Source: Rhodobacterales bacterium
Lineage (GTDB): Bacteria; Pseudomonadota; Alphaproteobacteria; Rhodobacterales; Rhodobacteraceae
DNA length: 64,000 nt
Direction of reading: 5' to 3'
Assembly (NCBI GenBank): GCA_021155205.1
Contig: JAJNPS010000028.1
Coordinates: 45,448 to 109,447, forward strand
Under the pieces are notes generated by a model. That model ran no database searches, was not told the DNA's origin, and was given only the letters and a program-made list of their open reading frames with translations. Positions 54,175-63,118 of this stretch are shown here, piece by piece. Position 1 is the stretch's first letter; every line of letters starts with the position of its first letter. The position numbers were made by a program, and so were the translations under genes.

Positions 54175-55456
54175 TTGGCCTGCCGTCAGTCTGGGAAGCT
54201 ATACGACCAAGATCGGCAGCGGTGCGACCCCGCGTGGTGGAGCCGACGTTTATCTTGACGAAGGGCCGTTCGCCCTGATCAGGAGTCAGAATGTCCTGGA
54301 CTTTCAATTCAAGCATGACGGTCTCGCTTTCATCAACGATGCTCAGGCTGCGCTCCTAGACGGCGTAAATGTCGAAAAGAATGACATTCTGGTTAACATC
54401 ACTGGGGACTCGGTTGCACGGGTTTGCCTCGTTGACCCCGAAGTGCTGCCCGCGCGTGTGAATCAGCATGTGTCCATAGTCCGAGCTGATCGTGCGCATT
54501 TTGACCAGAGGTTCCTCTTCTATGTTTTGGTCTCGCCTGCATGGAAGCAGGTTCTGTTGATGATTGCCAGCTCGGGTGCTACGCGCAACGCGCTAACCAA
54601 GGCCGACCTTGAACGCCTCGTCGTGCCAAAGCCTTCGATGCCCGAACAGCAAGCCATCGCCAACCTCCTTGGCTCCCTCGACGACAAGATCGAGTTGAAC
54701 CGGCGGACGGCGGCGACGCTGGAGGAAATGGCGCGGGCGCTGTTCAAGAGCTGGTTCGTGGATTTCGACCCCGTCCGCGCCAAGGCCGAGGGCCGCGACC
54801 CCGGCCTACCCGCCGAAACCGCCGCCATGTTCCCCGACAGGTTCGGCGATGATGGGCTGCCGGTGGGGTGGAGTTCCACCGCAGACAGTATCGGGCGGAG
54901 TATTCGAGAGCAGGTGCAACCGGGCGAGGTCGATCCACATACTCCGTATGTGGGTTTGGAACATATTCAGAAGCGCAGTCTGGCTTTGGACATATGCGGT
55001 CGAGCCGAGGAGGTTGACAGCCAGAAAGCCCTTTTCAAGCGCGGTGATCTGCTCTTTGGCAAGTTGCGCCCCTACTTCCGCAAAGTTGCTATCGCCCCTG
55101 TGGATGGCATCTGCTCGACAGACATCTTTGTGTTCAGGCCACAAAACGGAGTGCCCCAGACTTACCTATACCTTGCCTTCTCCGAAGACGGCTTTGTGGC
55201 CAAAGCTTCAGGGGCGCAGGAGGGAACAAGGATGCCGCGCGCGGACTGGGGCTTTATGCGCAAGCTGGCCATGTCCAAACCGGAACCTCAGATTTTGACT
55301 GCTTTTGACAATGCAGTCATGCCCATGATGGATCGGCTCCTTGCGACAGTCGCGGAGGCCAAGTCGTTGGCTTCGATCCGTGACACCCTGCTCCCTAAGC
55401 TAATCTCCGGCGAGTTGCGCATCAAGGACGCCCAAGCGGCGGTAGAGGCGGCCTGA
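54164..55456 (+). CDS. hsdS: Type I restriction-modification system, specificity subunit
   Basis: A 430-residue subunit with two target-recognition domains (about 5-145 and 220-380), each followed by a coiled-coil spacer. The central conserved segment LDDKIELNRRTAATLEEMARALFKSWFVDFDPV lies at about 170-205 and is echoed by FDNAVMPMMDRLLATVAEAKSLASIRDTLLPKLISGEL at the end. The two TRDs read a bipartite DNA target that cannot be deduced from sequence alone. The 11-base overlap with hsdM implies coupled translation. Confidence 0.94.
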   Translation: MAGDWPAVSLGSYTTKIGSGATPRGGADVYLDEGPFALIRSQNVLDFQFKHDGLAFINDAQAALLDGVNVEKNDILVNITGDSVARVCLVDPEVLPARVNQHVSIVRADRAHFDQRFLFYVLVSPAWKQVLLMIASSGATRNALTKADLERLVVPKPSMPEQQAIANLLGSLDDKIELNRRTAATLEEMARALFKSWFVDFDPVRAKAEGRDPGLPAETAAMFPDRFGDDGLPVGWSSTADSIGRSIREQVQPGEVDPHTPYVGLEHIQKRSLALDICGRAEEVDSQKALFKRGDLLFGKLRPYFRKVAIAPVDGICSTDIFVFRPQNGVPQTYLYLAFSEDGFVAKASGAQEGTRMPRADWGFMRKLAMSKPEPQILTAFDNAVMPMMDRLLATVAEAKSLASIRDTLLPKLISGELRIKDAQAAVEAA

Positions 55457-55459
55457 CGC

Positions 55460-56152
55460 ATGCCCTACGCCCTTCAGATGCTACGCGCGCTACTGGATGC
55501 CCACCCCGACCGGGCAGAGCCTTTGCGTATCCACATTGAAGCGCTTGAGCGAAGCATCGAAAGCCAGCCCGCCTTCTGCCTGCAAAACGTTCGCACCCTG
55601 TTCGAGGCGGCGCATGCAACCATTGCCCCTCGCCTAGGCGTGGACTTTGGCAAGAAAACCGGCTTCCCCGACAGGATGCGGGAAATCATCGCCGCCTTGG
55701 ACTTCTCTATCATCGATCATCCCGACGCCGCCGAGATCAACCAGCAAATAAAGGCATTGACGACCGGCATAGACGACATGGCTTTCGCCCTGGCCCGGCT
55801 TAGCAACTTTCCAAACATGCGCCACGGCGGGTCTCTCGATTGGGGCACATTGCAGCGCCAGCACGCGCTGATGCTTGGCGGCCTATGTGACAGCCTCGTC
55901 GCCTTCCTCTTCGACGTCGCTTGGAGCCGGGGGGCCGAGAAGGCCGAGGAACCCGCGCAACCTGGCTACGATGACTTCCCCGCCTTCAATGCCTATCTTG
56001 ATGCGGAGTATGAGGTGGAAATCGCCGGTTCGACGTTTGATGCCAGCATCGTTCTTTTTCGGCTCGACGAAACGGCCTACGACGCGGCGCGGATCGACTG
56101 GGAAGCCGAACAGGGCCAAGACCAAAACGCGGACGAGGAGGCCGCTGCATGA
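55460..56152 (+). CDS. Abortive-infection-like protein within the hsd operon
   Basis: A 230-residue soluble protein. The central segment ARLSNFPNMRHGGSLDWGTLQRQHALMLGGLCDSLVAFLFDVAW resembles the Abi-C type domain found in abortive-infection proteins (an N-x2-G-x2-HG-like core, here with MRHGG). The acidic tail (about 195-230) is low-complexity. It starts 3 bases after hsdS and overlaps the next gene by 4 bases. A role in phage defence is inferred from family and context; the activity is unknown. Confidence 0.65.
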   Translation: MPYALQMLRALLDAHPDRAEPLRIHIEALERSIESQPAFCLQNVRTLFEAAHATIAPRLGVDFGKKTGFPDRMREIIAALDFSIIDHPDAAEINQQIKALTTGIDDMAFALARLSNFPNMRHGGSLDWGTLQRQHALMLGGLCDSLVAFLFDVAWSRGAEKAEEPAQPGYDDFPAFNAYLDAEYEVEIAGSTFDASIVLFRLDETAYDAARIDWEAEQGQDQNADEEAAA

Positions 56153-57309
56153 CGCGTGTTGCCGTCAGACCCGAGTTGTTGCGCTGGGCGCGTGAGCGCG
56201 CCGGTATGATGACGGCTGACGACTTGGCACCGCGCGTCCCGCGATTGGCCGAGTGGGAGGCCGAAACGGCGCAACCCACGCTGACGCAGCTTGAGGACTT
56301 CGCCCGCGCCGTGCATGTGCCGGTCGGCTATCTGTTCCTGCCCGCCCCGCCCGAAGAGCCGTTGCCCATCCCGGACTTTCGCACCCACGACGGGCGCGGC
56401 GTGCGTCGGGCCAGCCCAAACCTCCTTGACATGCTTTATGTCTGTCAGGAACGGCAAGGCTGGTATCGAGACTTTGCGCAAGCCAGCCGGATGCCCGAAG
56501 CCGAGTTCGTAGACAGCGCTACACTCGACCAGCGCCCGGATGTTGTGGCGGCGGCGATGGCCCAACGCCTCGGCTTTGACCTCGCAGCCCGCGCCGCCTG
56601 CCGGACATGGGAAGACGCGTTGCGGTTGTTCATCGGGCAGGCTGAGAAGCTCGGCGTGCTGGTGATGGTCAGCGGCATCGTGATGTCCAACACGCATCGT
56701 GCCCTTGACCCACAGGAGTTCCGCGGCTTCGCTTTGGCCGACCGTCGCGCGCCGCTTGTGTTCATCAACGGCGCTGACACGAAGTCGGGCCAGATGTTCA
56801 CGCTCGCCCATGAGTTGGCACATCTTTGGCTGGGAACTTCCGCCCTTTCCGATGCAACCGCCGCACCTCTGAATGGGTATCGCCGGGAAGAGGTATGGTG
56901 CAATGCCGTTGCGGCCGAATTGCTGGTTCCGCTGGCGGCGGTTCGCGCCGCTGTGCAGCCGGGTGAATCTGTTGACGCGGCAATGACTCGGCTCGCCCGA
57001 CAGTTCAAGGTCAGCACGCTGGTGATCCTGCGGCGGCTTCTCGATGCAGGGGCAATCAGTCGTGATGCCTTTGGGCAGACATGGGCGATGGAGCGCGAAC
57101 GCTTGCGGGCGTTGGCTGACGCGCCGGGGGCTAGCGGGGGGAACTTCTATCGAACAACGCTTGCCCGCGTCGGCAAACGCTTCGCCCGCGCAGTAGTCGA
57201 AAGCACACTCGAAGGCCAGACGCTGTATCGCGATGCTTTCCGCATGCTTGGTGTCACCAAGACCGAAGTATTCCACACCATAGGTCGGGAAGTGGGGGCG
57301 ATGCTTTGA
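56149..57309 (+). CDS. Xre/ImmA-IrrE-type metallopeptidase
   Basis: A 386-residue protein. The N-terminal Xre-like region (about 5-65, LRWARERAGMMTADDLAPRVPRLAEWE) ends in YLFLPAPPEEPLPIPDFRT, a typical linker of this class. The ImmA/IrrE zinc peptidase domain has HELAH at about 221-225. Such proteins pair with a downstream DUF4411-type partner as toxin-antitoxin-like modules or cleave repressors during phage or mobile-element stress. It overlaps its neighbours by 4 bases on both sides. Confidence 0.85.
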   Translation: MTRVAVRPELLRWARERAGMMTADDLAPRVPRLAEWEAETAQPTLTQLEDFARAVHVPVGYLFLPAPPEEPLPIPDFRTHDGRGVRRASPNLLDMLYVCQERQGWYRDFAQASRMPEAEFVDSATLDQRPDVVAAAMAQRLGFDLAARAACRTWEDALRLFIGQAEKLGVLVMVSGIVMSNTHRALDPQEFRGFALADRRAPLVFINGADTKSGQMFTLAHELAHLWLGTSALSDATAAPLNGYRREEVWCNAVAAELLVPLAAVRAAVQPGESVDAAMTRLARQFKVSTLVILRRLLDAGAISRDAFGQTWAMERERLRALADAPGASGGNFYRTTLARVGKRFARAVVESTLEGQTLYRDAFRMLGVTKTEVFHTIGREVGAML

Positions 57310-57812
57310 CGCGCTACCTGCTGGATACCAACATCTTCATTCAGGCGCGCAATCTGCACTACGGCTTCGCTTTCTGCCCGGCTTTCTGGGACTGGTTGAT
57401 TGGCCAACACGTGGCAGGGGTAGTTGGAAGTATCGACAAGGTGGCCGACGAGCTGGCTGCTGGCGGCGATGATCTTTCCGATTGGGCAAAGGCGCTCGGC
57501 GATGCTTTCTTCGTGCCGCCCGATGATTTGGTTGTGCCAGCACTCGCGCGGGTCAGCGTTTGGGCAACAAGTCAGACCTACGAACGTGCGGCTATTGCGA
57601 CCTTTCTGCAGGTTGCTGACTATTGGCTGGTCGCCCACGCTCTCGCGCATGGATGCACCGTTGTGACTCACGAGGTGCCAGCCGAGTCTGTCCGCAAGAT
57701 CAAGATACCCAACGCGTGCATCGGGCTGACTATCCCTTGCATCAGCCCCTACGAGATGTTGCGCCGCGAACGGGCGCGGTTCGTGTTGGGCAGATTGCCG
57801 GGGGCAGCATGA
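57306..57812 (+). CDS. DUF4411 PIN-like protein, putative toxin
   Basis: A 168-residue protein. It begins with the PIN-like RYLLDTNIFIQARNLHYGFAFCPAFWDWL and has ADYWLVAHALAHGCTVVTHE in the centre, where the Asp would complete an acidic metal site. DUF4411 genes often follow ImmA/Xre genes, so this pair is likely a toxin-antitoxin unit embedded in the restriction operon. Start is TTG at 57,306 overlapping the previous stop (TTGA). RNase activity is inferred. Confidence 0.82.
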   Translation: MTRYLLDTNIFIQARNLHYGFAFCPAFWDWLIGQHVAGVVGSIDKVADELAAGGDDLSDWAKALGDAFFVPPDDLVVPALARVSVWATSQTYERAAIATFLQVADYWLVAHALAHGCTVVTHEVPAESVRKIKIPNACIGLTIPCISPYEMLRRERARFVLGRLPGAA

Positions 57813-60800
57813 GCGAAGCGTTCCCTCTCGCGCCCGAAAGTCCACGCTTGGAACTTGCCGAGGAAGCTGTCGAGTTGGCGGCGCTGTCTTGGTTCGAACT
57901 GATTGGATGGAAGAGTGTGCCCGGCGATCAGATTGCGCCTGATGGTCCGATGCACGCACGCGCTGATTATCGCGAAGCGATCCTTGAACCTGAACTGCGC
58001 AGCGCCATCGCCTCACTCAACCCCGATGCGACTGCCGATATGGTCAATTCCGTCGTTCGCATAATCAAGGCATCACAGAGTCAGGACCTTATCGAGAATA
58101 ACCGGCTGTTTCACCCCTACCTCGTCAGCGGGGTTCCGGTCGAGATCAACGAGAAAGGGATTACGCGCACAGTCGGTATCAGGATCATCGATCAGGAAAA
58201 TCCGCGCGCAAACCGGCTCTTGGTTGCAAATCAGTTCATCGTCAAAGGCGATAAGCGAGCAATTCGGACCGACGTAACCGTGTTCGTCAATGGACTGCCC
58301 TTGGCAGTTTTGGAGCTAAAGAGCCCTTCAAACGCATCTGCAACGCTTGAGAAAGCCCACACCCAACTCGATAACTACAAGACGTGGACTCCGGAATTGA
58401 TGCGCACCAATCAGGTGCTTGTCATCAGCGACGGTAGCAATGCCCGCATCGGCTCACTCACCGCCAGACTCGATAGGTTTGCACCTTGGCGCACCATCAA
58501 TGGCACGGATTATGACGACACGGGACGTTCCGAGTTGGAAGTGCTCATTCGGGGCGTGTTCGCGCCCGAACGGTTCATCGATTTCGTCACTGATTTTGTG
58601 GCATTCGAGATCAAGGACGGGACGGTCAAATCAAAGAAGCTTGCTGGCTACCACCAGTTTCATGCAGTCAAGAAGGCGCTCGCGTCAACCCTTACCGCCG
58701 CGCAGACAGGTGGCACGCGCAAAGGTGGCGTTGTCTGGCACACGCAGGGTTCGGGCAAATCTTTGACGATGTTGTTCTTCGTGCGCCAGCTTCAGCTTGC
58801 GAAGGGTTTGAAAAACCCCACCATCGTGCTTGTCACTGACCGCAACGACCTCGACGACCAGCTTTTCGGCACCTTTTCTGACCACGGCGCGACGCTCCGT
58901 ATTACCCCTGTGCAGGCGGAGACGGCGGAAGAAATGCGACGCCTGTTGGCGGTAGACATTGGTGGTCTGGTTTTCACAACGATCCAGCGCTTCAGGGGCG
59001 AAGACGGCTCGCACCCGCTCCTTACGGACCGCAGCAATGTTGTCGTTATTGCGGATGAGGCACATCGCACGCAGTACGGTTTCAAGAAGCGCTATGTGGA
59101 GCGCGACGGCGGAATTCGCGAGGCCGTTGGATTTGCTGACTACCTTCGGCAGGCCCTGCCTAATGCAACGGTCGTTGGCTTCACAGGCACTCCCATCGAA
59201 GAGCGGGACCGCGACACATACGGCACCTTCGGCGAGGTAATCGACACATACGACATGACCCGCGCCGTGCAAGACAATGCCACGGTCCCGATACATTACA
59301 CTGCACGTCTCGCCCGCCTGCATCTCGCCTTGGACGACGCTGAGCGTGCTCAGCTCGACGATCTTGCAGAAGAACTGGCCGAGGGTGACGATGCTGCGGT
59401 TGAGCGCATCAAAGGCAGGCTGGCGCGATTTGAAGAGGTCGTCGGCTCGCCAGACCGTGTTGCGCAGATCGCTGCGGACCTGGTTAGCCACTTCGATACC
59501 CGTCGCGAGGCCATGGCTGGCGGCAAAGGCATGATCGTAACGGTAAGTCGCCGGGTCGCTGTGATGCTCTATGATGAAATCGCAAAGCTGAGACCAGAGT
59601 GGGTTTCAGCCGAAACAAGCGACGACAAGGCAGGCCTTCTCAAGGTGGTAATCACTGGCAACCGCGCAGACGATCCCCAACCACTCCAACCTCATTTGCG
59701 GACGAAGGCAAGATTGGAGGCGCTTGCTTCCCGGTTCAAGGACCCGGCGTCGGGCTTTGATCTGGTCATAATCCGCGACATGTGGTTGACCGGGTTCGAC
59801 GCGCCATCGCTGCACACGCTCTACATAGACAAGCCTATGCGTGGGCATGGTCTGATGCAGGCGATTGCGCGGGTCAACCGAGTATGGGGCGACAAGCCCG
59901 GTGGGTTGGTTGTCGACTATCTGGGGATCGGGGCTGAACTGAAATCAGCCCTAGAAAAGTATACTCAAGGCGACCGTGATCAAGTTAGGATGGACCCCGA
60001 CGAAGCAGCGGGCCAGACGATCACATTGCTAGAAAGTGCGCTGGCGTTGCTGGACGGCGTTGCGTGGAAGGATTTCTTTACCGCACTGCCAACCATACGG
60101 CTGACGATCCTAAAGCAATGCCTTGAATATCTGCTGGCGACCGGAAGGCGTGACTCCTTCATCGAGACCGGCTTCAAACTGGAGGTCGCCTACGCGATCA
60201 GCGCTGGCGACGACCGTGTGAAGGACCGAGCGCACGAGATCGCATTGGTTGTGGCCTTGAAGGCCAACTTGGCGAAATACACCACAGGGGCGGGCCGAAG
60301 CCGTGCGTCTGTGGAGCGTGACATTCGGCAACTGCTGTCGAAGGCCGTTATGGCGGACGGGATACTTGACGTGTTCAAGTCTGTCGGGCTTGGCCAGCCC
60401 GATCTTTCAATTTTCTCAGACGAGTTCCTTGCCGAAGTGCGCGGCACAAAGCAAACGAACCTTGCGGTCGAAACTTTGCGCCGCTTACTCGCCGACACGA
60501 TCAAGGCCAATGCCCGGACCAATATCGTTCAATCGCAGAAACTGAGCGAGAAGCTTGATGAAACCTTGCGCAGATATCACAACCGCGCAGTCGATAGCTT
60601 GCAGGTTGTCGAGGAACTGATTGCACTTGCCAATGAAATTCGTGCCAATGCGTCGAAGGCCGCTGAGCTTGGCTTGTCTCCAGAAGAAGTAGCCTTTTAT
60701 GAGGCGCTGGCAGAAAACGGATCAGCCAGAGAGTTGATTGCCCACGATACACTGCGCACCTTGGCGAAACTCTTGGTAGTAGCTATTCGATCATCAGCAA

Positions 60801-60955
60801 CCATCGATTGGACCCGCAAAGAAGGCGTGCGAGCCAAGATGCGGATCGAGGTGCGTAAACTGCTCGCCCGATACGGTTATCCACCAGACCTCCAAAAGGC
60901 CGCTGTAGATTTAATCGTGCGTCAGGCAGAGTTCTTTGCCGCAGAATGGAACTGA
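57809..60955 (+). CDS. hsdR: Type I restriction-modification system, restriction/translocase subunit
   Basis: A 1048-residue motor-nuclease. The N-terminal PD-(D/E)xK nuclease has Asp155 (RTDVTVFVNG) and Glu169-x-Lys171 (VLELKSPSN). The superfamily 2 motor has Walker A WHTQGSGKS at about 310-318, a DEAH-type IADEAHRTQ near 420 and GFTGTPIEERD. A helical C-terminal domain binds the methylase. The ATG at 57,809 overlaps the DUF4411 stop. It is intact, so the system is probably active. It is separated from hsdMS by three defence-like genes. Confidence 0.96.
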   Translation: MSEAFPLAPESPRLELAEEAVELAALSWFELIGWKSVPGDQIAPDGPMHARADYREAILEPELRSAIASLNPDATADMVNSVVRIIKASQSQDLIENNRLFHPYLVSGVPVEINEKGITRTVGIRIIDQENPRANRLLVANQFIVKGDKRAIRTDVTVFVNGLPLAVLELKSPSNASATLEKAHTQLDNYKTWTPELMRTNQVLVISDGSNARIGSLTARLDRFAPWRTINGTDYDDTGRSELEVLIRGVFAPERFIDFVTDFVAFEIKDGTVKSKKLAGYHQFHAVKKALASTLTAAQTGGTRKGGVVWHTQGSGKSLTMLFFVRQLQLAKGLKNPTIVLVTDRNDLDDQLFGTFSDHGATLRITPVQAETAEEMRRLLAVDIGGLVFTTIQRFRGEDGSHPLLTDRSNVVVIADEAHRTQYGFKKRYVERDGGIREAVGFADYLRQALPNATVVGFTGTPIEERDRDTYGTFGEVIDTYDMTRAVQDNATVPIHYTARLARLHLALDDAERAQLDDLAEELAEGDDAAVERIKGRLARFEEVVGSPDRVAQIAADLVSHFDTRREAMAGGKGMIVTVSRRVAVMLYDEIAKLRPEWVSAETSDDKAGLLKVVITGNRADDPQPLQPHLRTKARLEALASRFKDPASGFDLVIIRDMWLTGFDAPSLHTLYIDKPMRGHGLMQAIARVNRVWGDKPGGLVVDYLGIGAELKSALEKYTQGDRDQVRMDPDEAAGQTITLLESALALLDGVAWKDFFTALPTIRLTILKQCLEYLLATGRRDSFIETGFKLEVAYAISAGDDRVKDRAHEIALVVALKANLAKYTTGAGRSRASVERDIRQLLSKAVMADGILDVFKSVGLGQPDLSIFSDEFLAEVRGTKQTNLAVETLRRLLADTIKANARTNIVQSQKLSEKLDETLRRYHNRAVDSLQVVEELIALANEIRANASKAAELGLSPEEVAFYEALAENGSARELIAHDTLRTLAKLLVVAIRSSATIDWTRKEGVRAKMRIEVRKLLARYGYPPDLQKAAVDLIVRQAEFFAAEWN

Positions 60956-61045
60956 AGGCGCACGTTTGGGAATTAGACACTTGTTGTGAAATGGAAGGGC
61001 GGCAACTTGCCGCCCCCTCATTTTCTTTTCGGACACTTTGGCGGT

Positions 61046-61270
61046 CTATGTGGCCTTCACGGGCTGCTTGGCAGGCTGCAGGATGCGCCGCGCTTCTTTC
61101 TCGGCGGCGGACCCTTTCACCCACTGCCACGGCGTCCGCGATTTGCGGGCCTTCGCCATTTCGGGGTTTGCCTTCGCATCGGTGACGGCGGCGCGCAGGC
61201 GTTCGCGGGCTTCGCGCGGGTCGAGCTTCAGTTCGTCGCAGATGGCCTTGAGGGTAACGATGTCGGTCAT
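61046..61270 (-). CDS. Small conserved hypothetical protein
   Basis: A 74-residue basic protein. The N-terminal TDIVTLKAICDELKLDPREARERLRAAV looks like a helical, HTH-like module, and the C-terminal KSRTPWQWVKGSAAEKEARRIL is followed by a Lys/Pro tail. I have seen this kind of short protein in mobile and phage-derived regions; its function is unknown. It lies 67 bases downstream of the controller-like HTH gene on the same strand and may be co-transcribed with it. Confidence 0.65.
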   Translation of the reverse strand: MTDIVTLKAICDELKLDPREARERLRAAVTDAKANPEMAKARKSRTPWQWVKGSAAEKEARRILQPAKQPVKAT

Positions 61271-61337
61271 GTCGATCTCCTTCGGGTTGCCGATGAAGAT
61301 CGATAAGATGCGGGCAAGAGGGTTGTCAGGGATAACC

Positions 61338-61556
61338 CTAGACGGCTTTGAAGATTTCCGAGACGTCGACGCCCAGCGCGTTGGCGATGCGCTCGACCAC
61401 GAGGATTGACGGGTTGCGTTTCCCGGTCTCGACGCCGCTCAAGTAGGTTTGGTGAATAAGTGCTCGATGGGCGACCTCTTCTTGCGACAGGTCCTTTTCC
61501 CTTCTGATCCGCTGGATGTTTCTCGACACGCGCGCTTTGACCGACATGCGCGGCAT
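61338..61556 (-). CDS. Xre-family HTH regulator, restriction controller (C protein)-like
   Basis: A 72-residue single-domain HTH protein: VSRNIQRIRREKDLSQEEV, AHRALIHQTYLSGVETGKR, then NPSILVVERIANALGVDVSEIF. Size, lack of any other domain and the RTY/QTYLSGVExGxRNPS pattern match the C proteins that time restriction-modification expression. A C-box-like sequence lies directly upstream (61,568-61,601). An alternative ATG is 9 bases downstream. C proteins usually serve type II systems, while the neighbours here are type I genes and a GIY-YIG nuclease-like gene. Confidence 0.8.
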   Translation of the reverse strand: MPRMSVKARVSRNIQRIRREKDLSQEEVAHRALIHQTYLSGVETGKRNPSILVVERIANALGVDVSEIFKAV

Positions 61557-61567
61557 GGCGCACGGCA

Positions 61568-61601
61568 GTCAGCAGTACGACCATAGACTATAAGTTATAA
61601 T
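61568..61601. promoter_or_regulatory. C-box-like operator with divergent -10 elements
   Basis: On the minus strand AACTTATAGTC (61,586-61,596), then TATGG, then TCGTAC, closely resembles known C-protein operators of the GACTTATAGTC type. A perfect TATAAT (61,596-61,601, plus strand) could be the -10 of the GIY-YIG gene, and TATAGT (61,587-61,592, minus strand) that of the HTH gene. Poor -35 sites fit an activator-dependent promoter. Confidence 0.6.
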
Positions 61602-61647
61602 CGGCTTAGCTTCGCGGGCGGATCGAGTTCATCGGCGGCAAACTGGG

Positions 61648-62280
61648 ATGGATCATGACGCAAGGCGCGCGCCCGATGACTTGACTCATAGTCTGTGGGA
61701 CGCCTCGCAGTGCGTTCATTCACCTGACCGCCTGATACCACCTGTTGCAATCGTGGATCACCTCGCGTCGACCGGGATCACGCACGGCGTCTATGGTTGG
61801 TGGTTCGATTCAGACCTCGACATGGTTCCTCGAGACGGTTGCCGGGAAATGGGCGGGAAGCACCTGCTGTATGTCGGCATCGCTCAGCCCGGCCAGCGAA
61901 GGGGGCATTCACGCGCGGCTGCACGCGACAGGCTTTGGCGCAACCATCTTCGGGGGAGCGTTCGGATATCGACGCTGCGGCTGTCGCTTTCTGCGCTGCT
62001 GGCCGACAGGCTGGGGCTGGCGTTCTTTCGCGATGCACGCGGGCGCGTGCGCATGGCAAAGTCCGACGAGCAAAAGCTGTCGGCGTGGCTCGATCAGCAC
62101 GCCGCTATTTCCGTCGCGCATCATGATGAACCGGCGGCACTGGAGCGGCTGCTGATCACCGGCGGCCCCGCGCTGCCCCTGAACCTGAGCGCGTCGATAC
62201 ATCCGTTTCGCCAGACGCTCAGCGAACTGCGGCGTCAGCTTGGCCGTGCCTTGCCGAAAACCCCACGAGAGAAAGCCTAA
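61648..62280 (+). CDS. GIY-YIG nuclease-like protein
   Basis: A 210-residue protein. GVYGWWF (about 47-53) and LLYVGIA (about 73-79) stand in the right order and spacing for a GIY-YIG fold. ARDRLWRNHLRG at about 92-103 supplies the conserved Arg, and a Glu in EPAALERLL may be the metal ligand. The family includes type II restriction enzymes and uncharacterised proteins. It is transcribed divergently from the controller-like gene across the C-box. No cognate methylase is seen beside it. Confidence 0.65.
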   Translation: MDHDARRAPDDLTHSLWDASQCVHSPDRLIPPVAIVDHLASTGITHGVYGWWFDSDLDMVPRDGCREMGGKHLLYVGIAQPGQRRGHSRAAARDRLWRNHLRGSVRISTLRLSLSALLADRLGLAFFRDARGRVRMAKSDEQKLSAWLDQHAAISVAHHDEPAALERLLITGGPALPLNLSASIHPFRQTLSELRRQLGRALPKTPREKA

Positions 62281-62483
62281 GGCGCGCGTGGGCGCGTTGT
62301 ATGGCGGCCAGCAGCGGCGTTCTGGGCGCTCCGGGCAGTGTGACCATGCGCGGCGCGCTGGGGCGGCTTGTGGCTCACCGTTCGCCGTCTGGCAGCGCCC
62401 AGAGGCACCGGGGATTACCCTGACAGGCGATACGCAGCCGCCTTATTGCGCTGACGCGACTTCACTCAAGGGGAGAACCGAGC

Positions 62484-62729
62484 ATGACCGTTCGCGCTAA
62501 GTGGGCCTTTAATGGCCAGACCAAGACCATCCTCGGCAACTGGCATCGACTTTGGTGCCTGTTGTTCGGGCCGTTCTACTACCTGTTCAAGGGCATGTTC
62601 CTGTGGGCGATCCTGTCACTGATAACGGCCAACGGCCTGTGGATCGGCTTTCCGCTGTTCAACAGGTCCATCGTACTGCGTCACTATCATCGTAAGGGAT
62701 GGGTGCAAGACGACGATCAGAGCGCCTGA
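62484..62729 (+). CDS. Small inner-membrane protein, DUF2628-like
   Basis: An 81-residue protein with a hydrophobic hairpin (about 24-62: LWCLLFGPFYYLFKGMFLWAILSLITANGLWIGFPLFN) and charged ends, including RHYHRKGWVQDDD. The FGPFYYLFKGMF pattern is reminiscent of DUF2628-type membrane proteins. GGGGAG precedes the ATG. The role is unknown; small membrane proteins are frequent in such islands. Confidence 0.65.
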   Translation: MTVRAKWAFNGQTKTILGNWHRLWCLLFGPFYYLFKGMFLWAILSLITANGLWIGFPLFNRSIVLRHYHRKGWVQDDDQSA

Positions 62730-63118
62730 TCGGTCAGAATGCTACCCACATGAAACCCGGCGCGATACCCGGCGATCTGTCACCGTCGCGGAGAAATTGA
62801 AAAGGTTCAGATATTCAAGTCCGGCCTGCGCCCGACAGATAGATACATTATCCGCGTGTCGGTCCGATGCCGCGTGTGGGACTCGCGACTGGCGGTGCCT
62901 GATGATCCACACCGGGGCGCAGGGGGCGCGTTTTTTTTGACAGAGCGCCCTGTGCAGGCGGACCGCCAGGCATATCGACTGCCGAGGTTTTTAGCGCCTA
63001 GCCGATACGAAGACCGCCAACACCGCCAACGGCGTCATGCATGTTTGTGACGATCTTGGAAATCGAAGTGCGCCGGAACACAACGTGGCGACGTTGACGC
63101 TCTTGGCGCACTTCAGGT
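62730..63118. other. Gene-poor stretch in the island
   Basis: About 390 bases with no protein I can support. A weak GC stem followed by eight T residues (62,917-62,938) could end transcription from the membrane-protein gene. The rest looks like eroded sequence. Short frames on both strands have no recognisable family. Confidence 0.4.
62917..62938 (+). terminator. Weak terminator candidate
   Basis: GCGC-AGGGG-GCGC stem of four pairs followed by G and eight T residues. The stem is short, so activity is doubtful. Confidence 0.3.

Noticed and set aside
52300..62750. The 11-mer AATGCTACCCA occurring once in each orientation at the island edge and near 62,737 as a possible attachment repeat
   Set aside because: Too short to be significant in 64 kb, inverted rather than direct, and not part of the tRNA gene.
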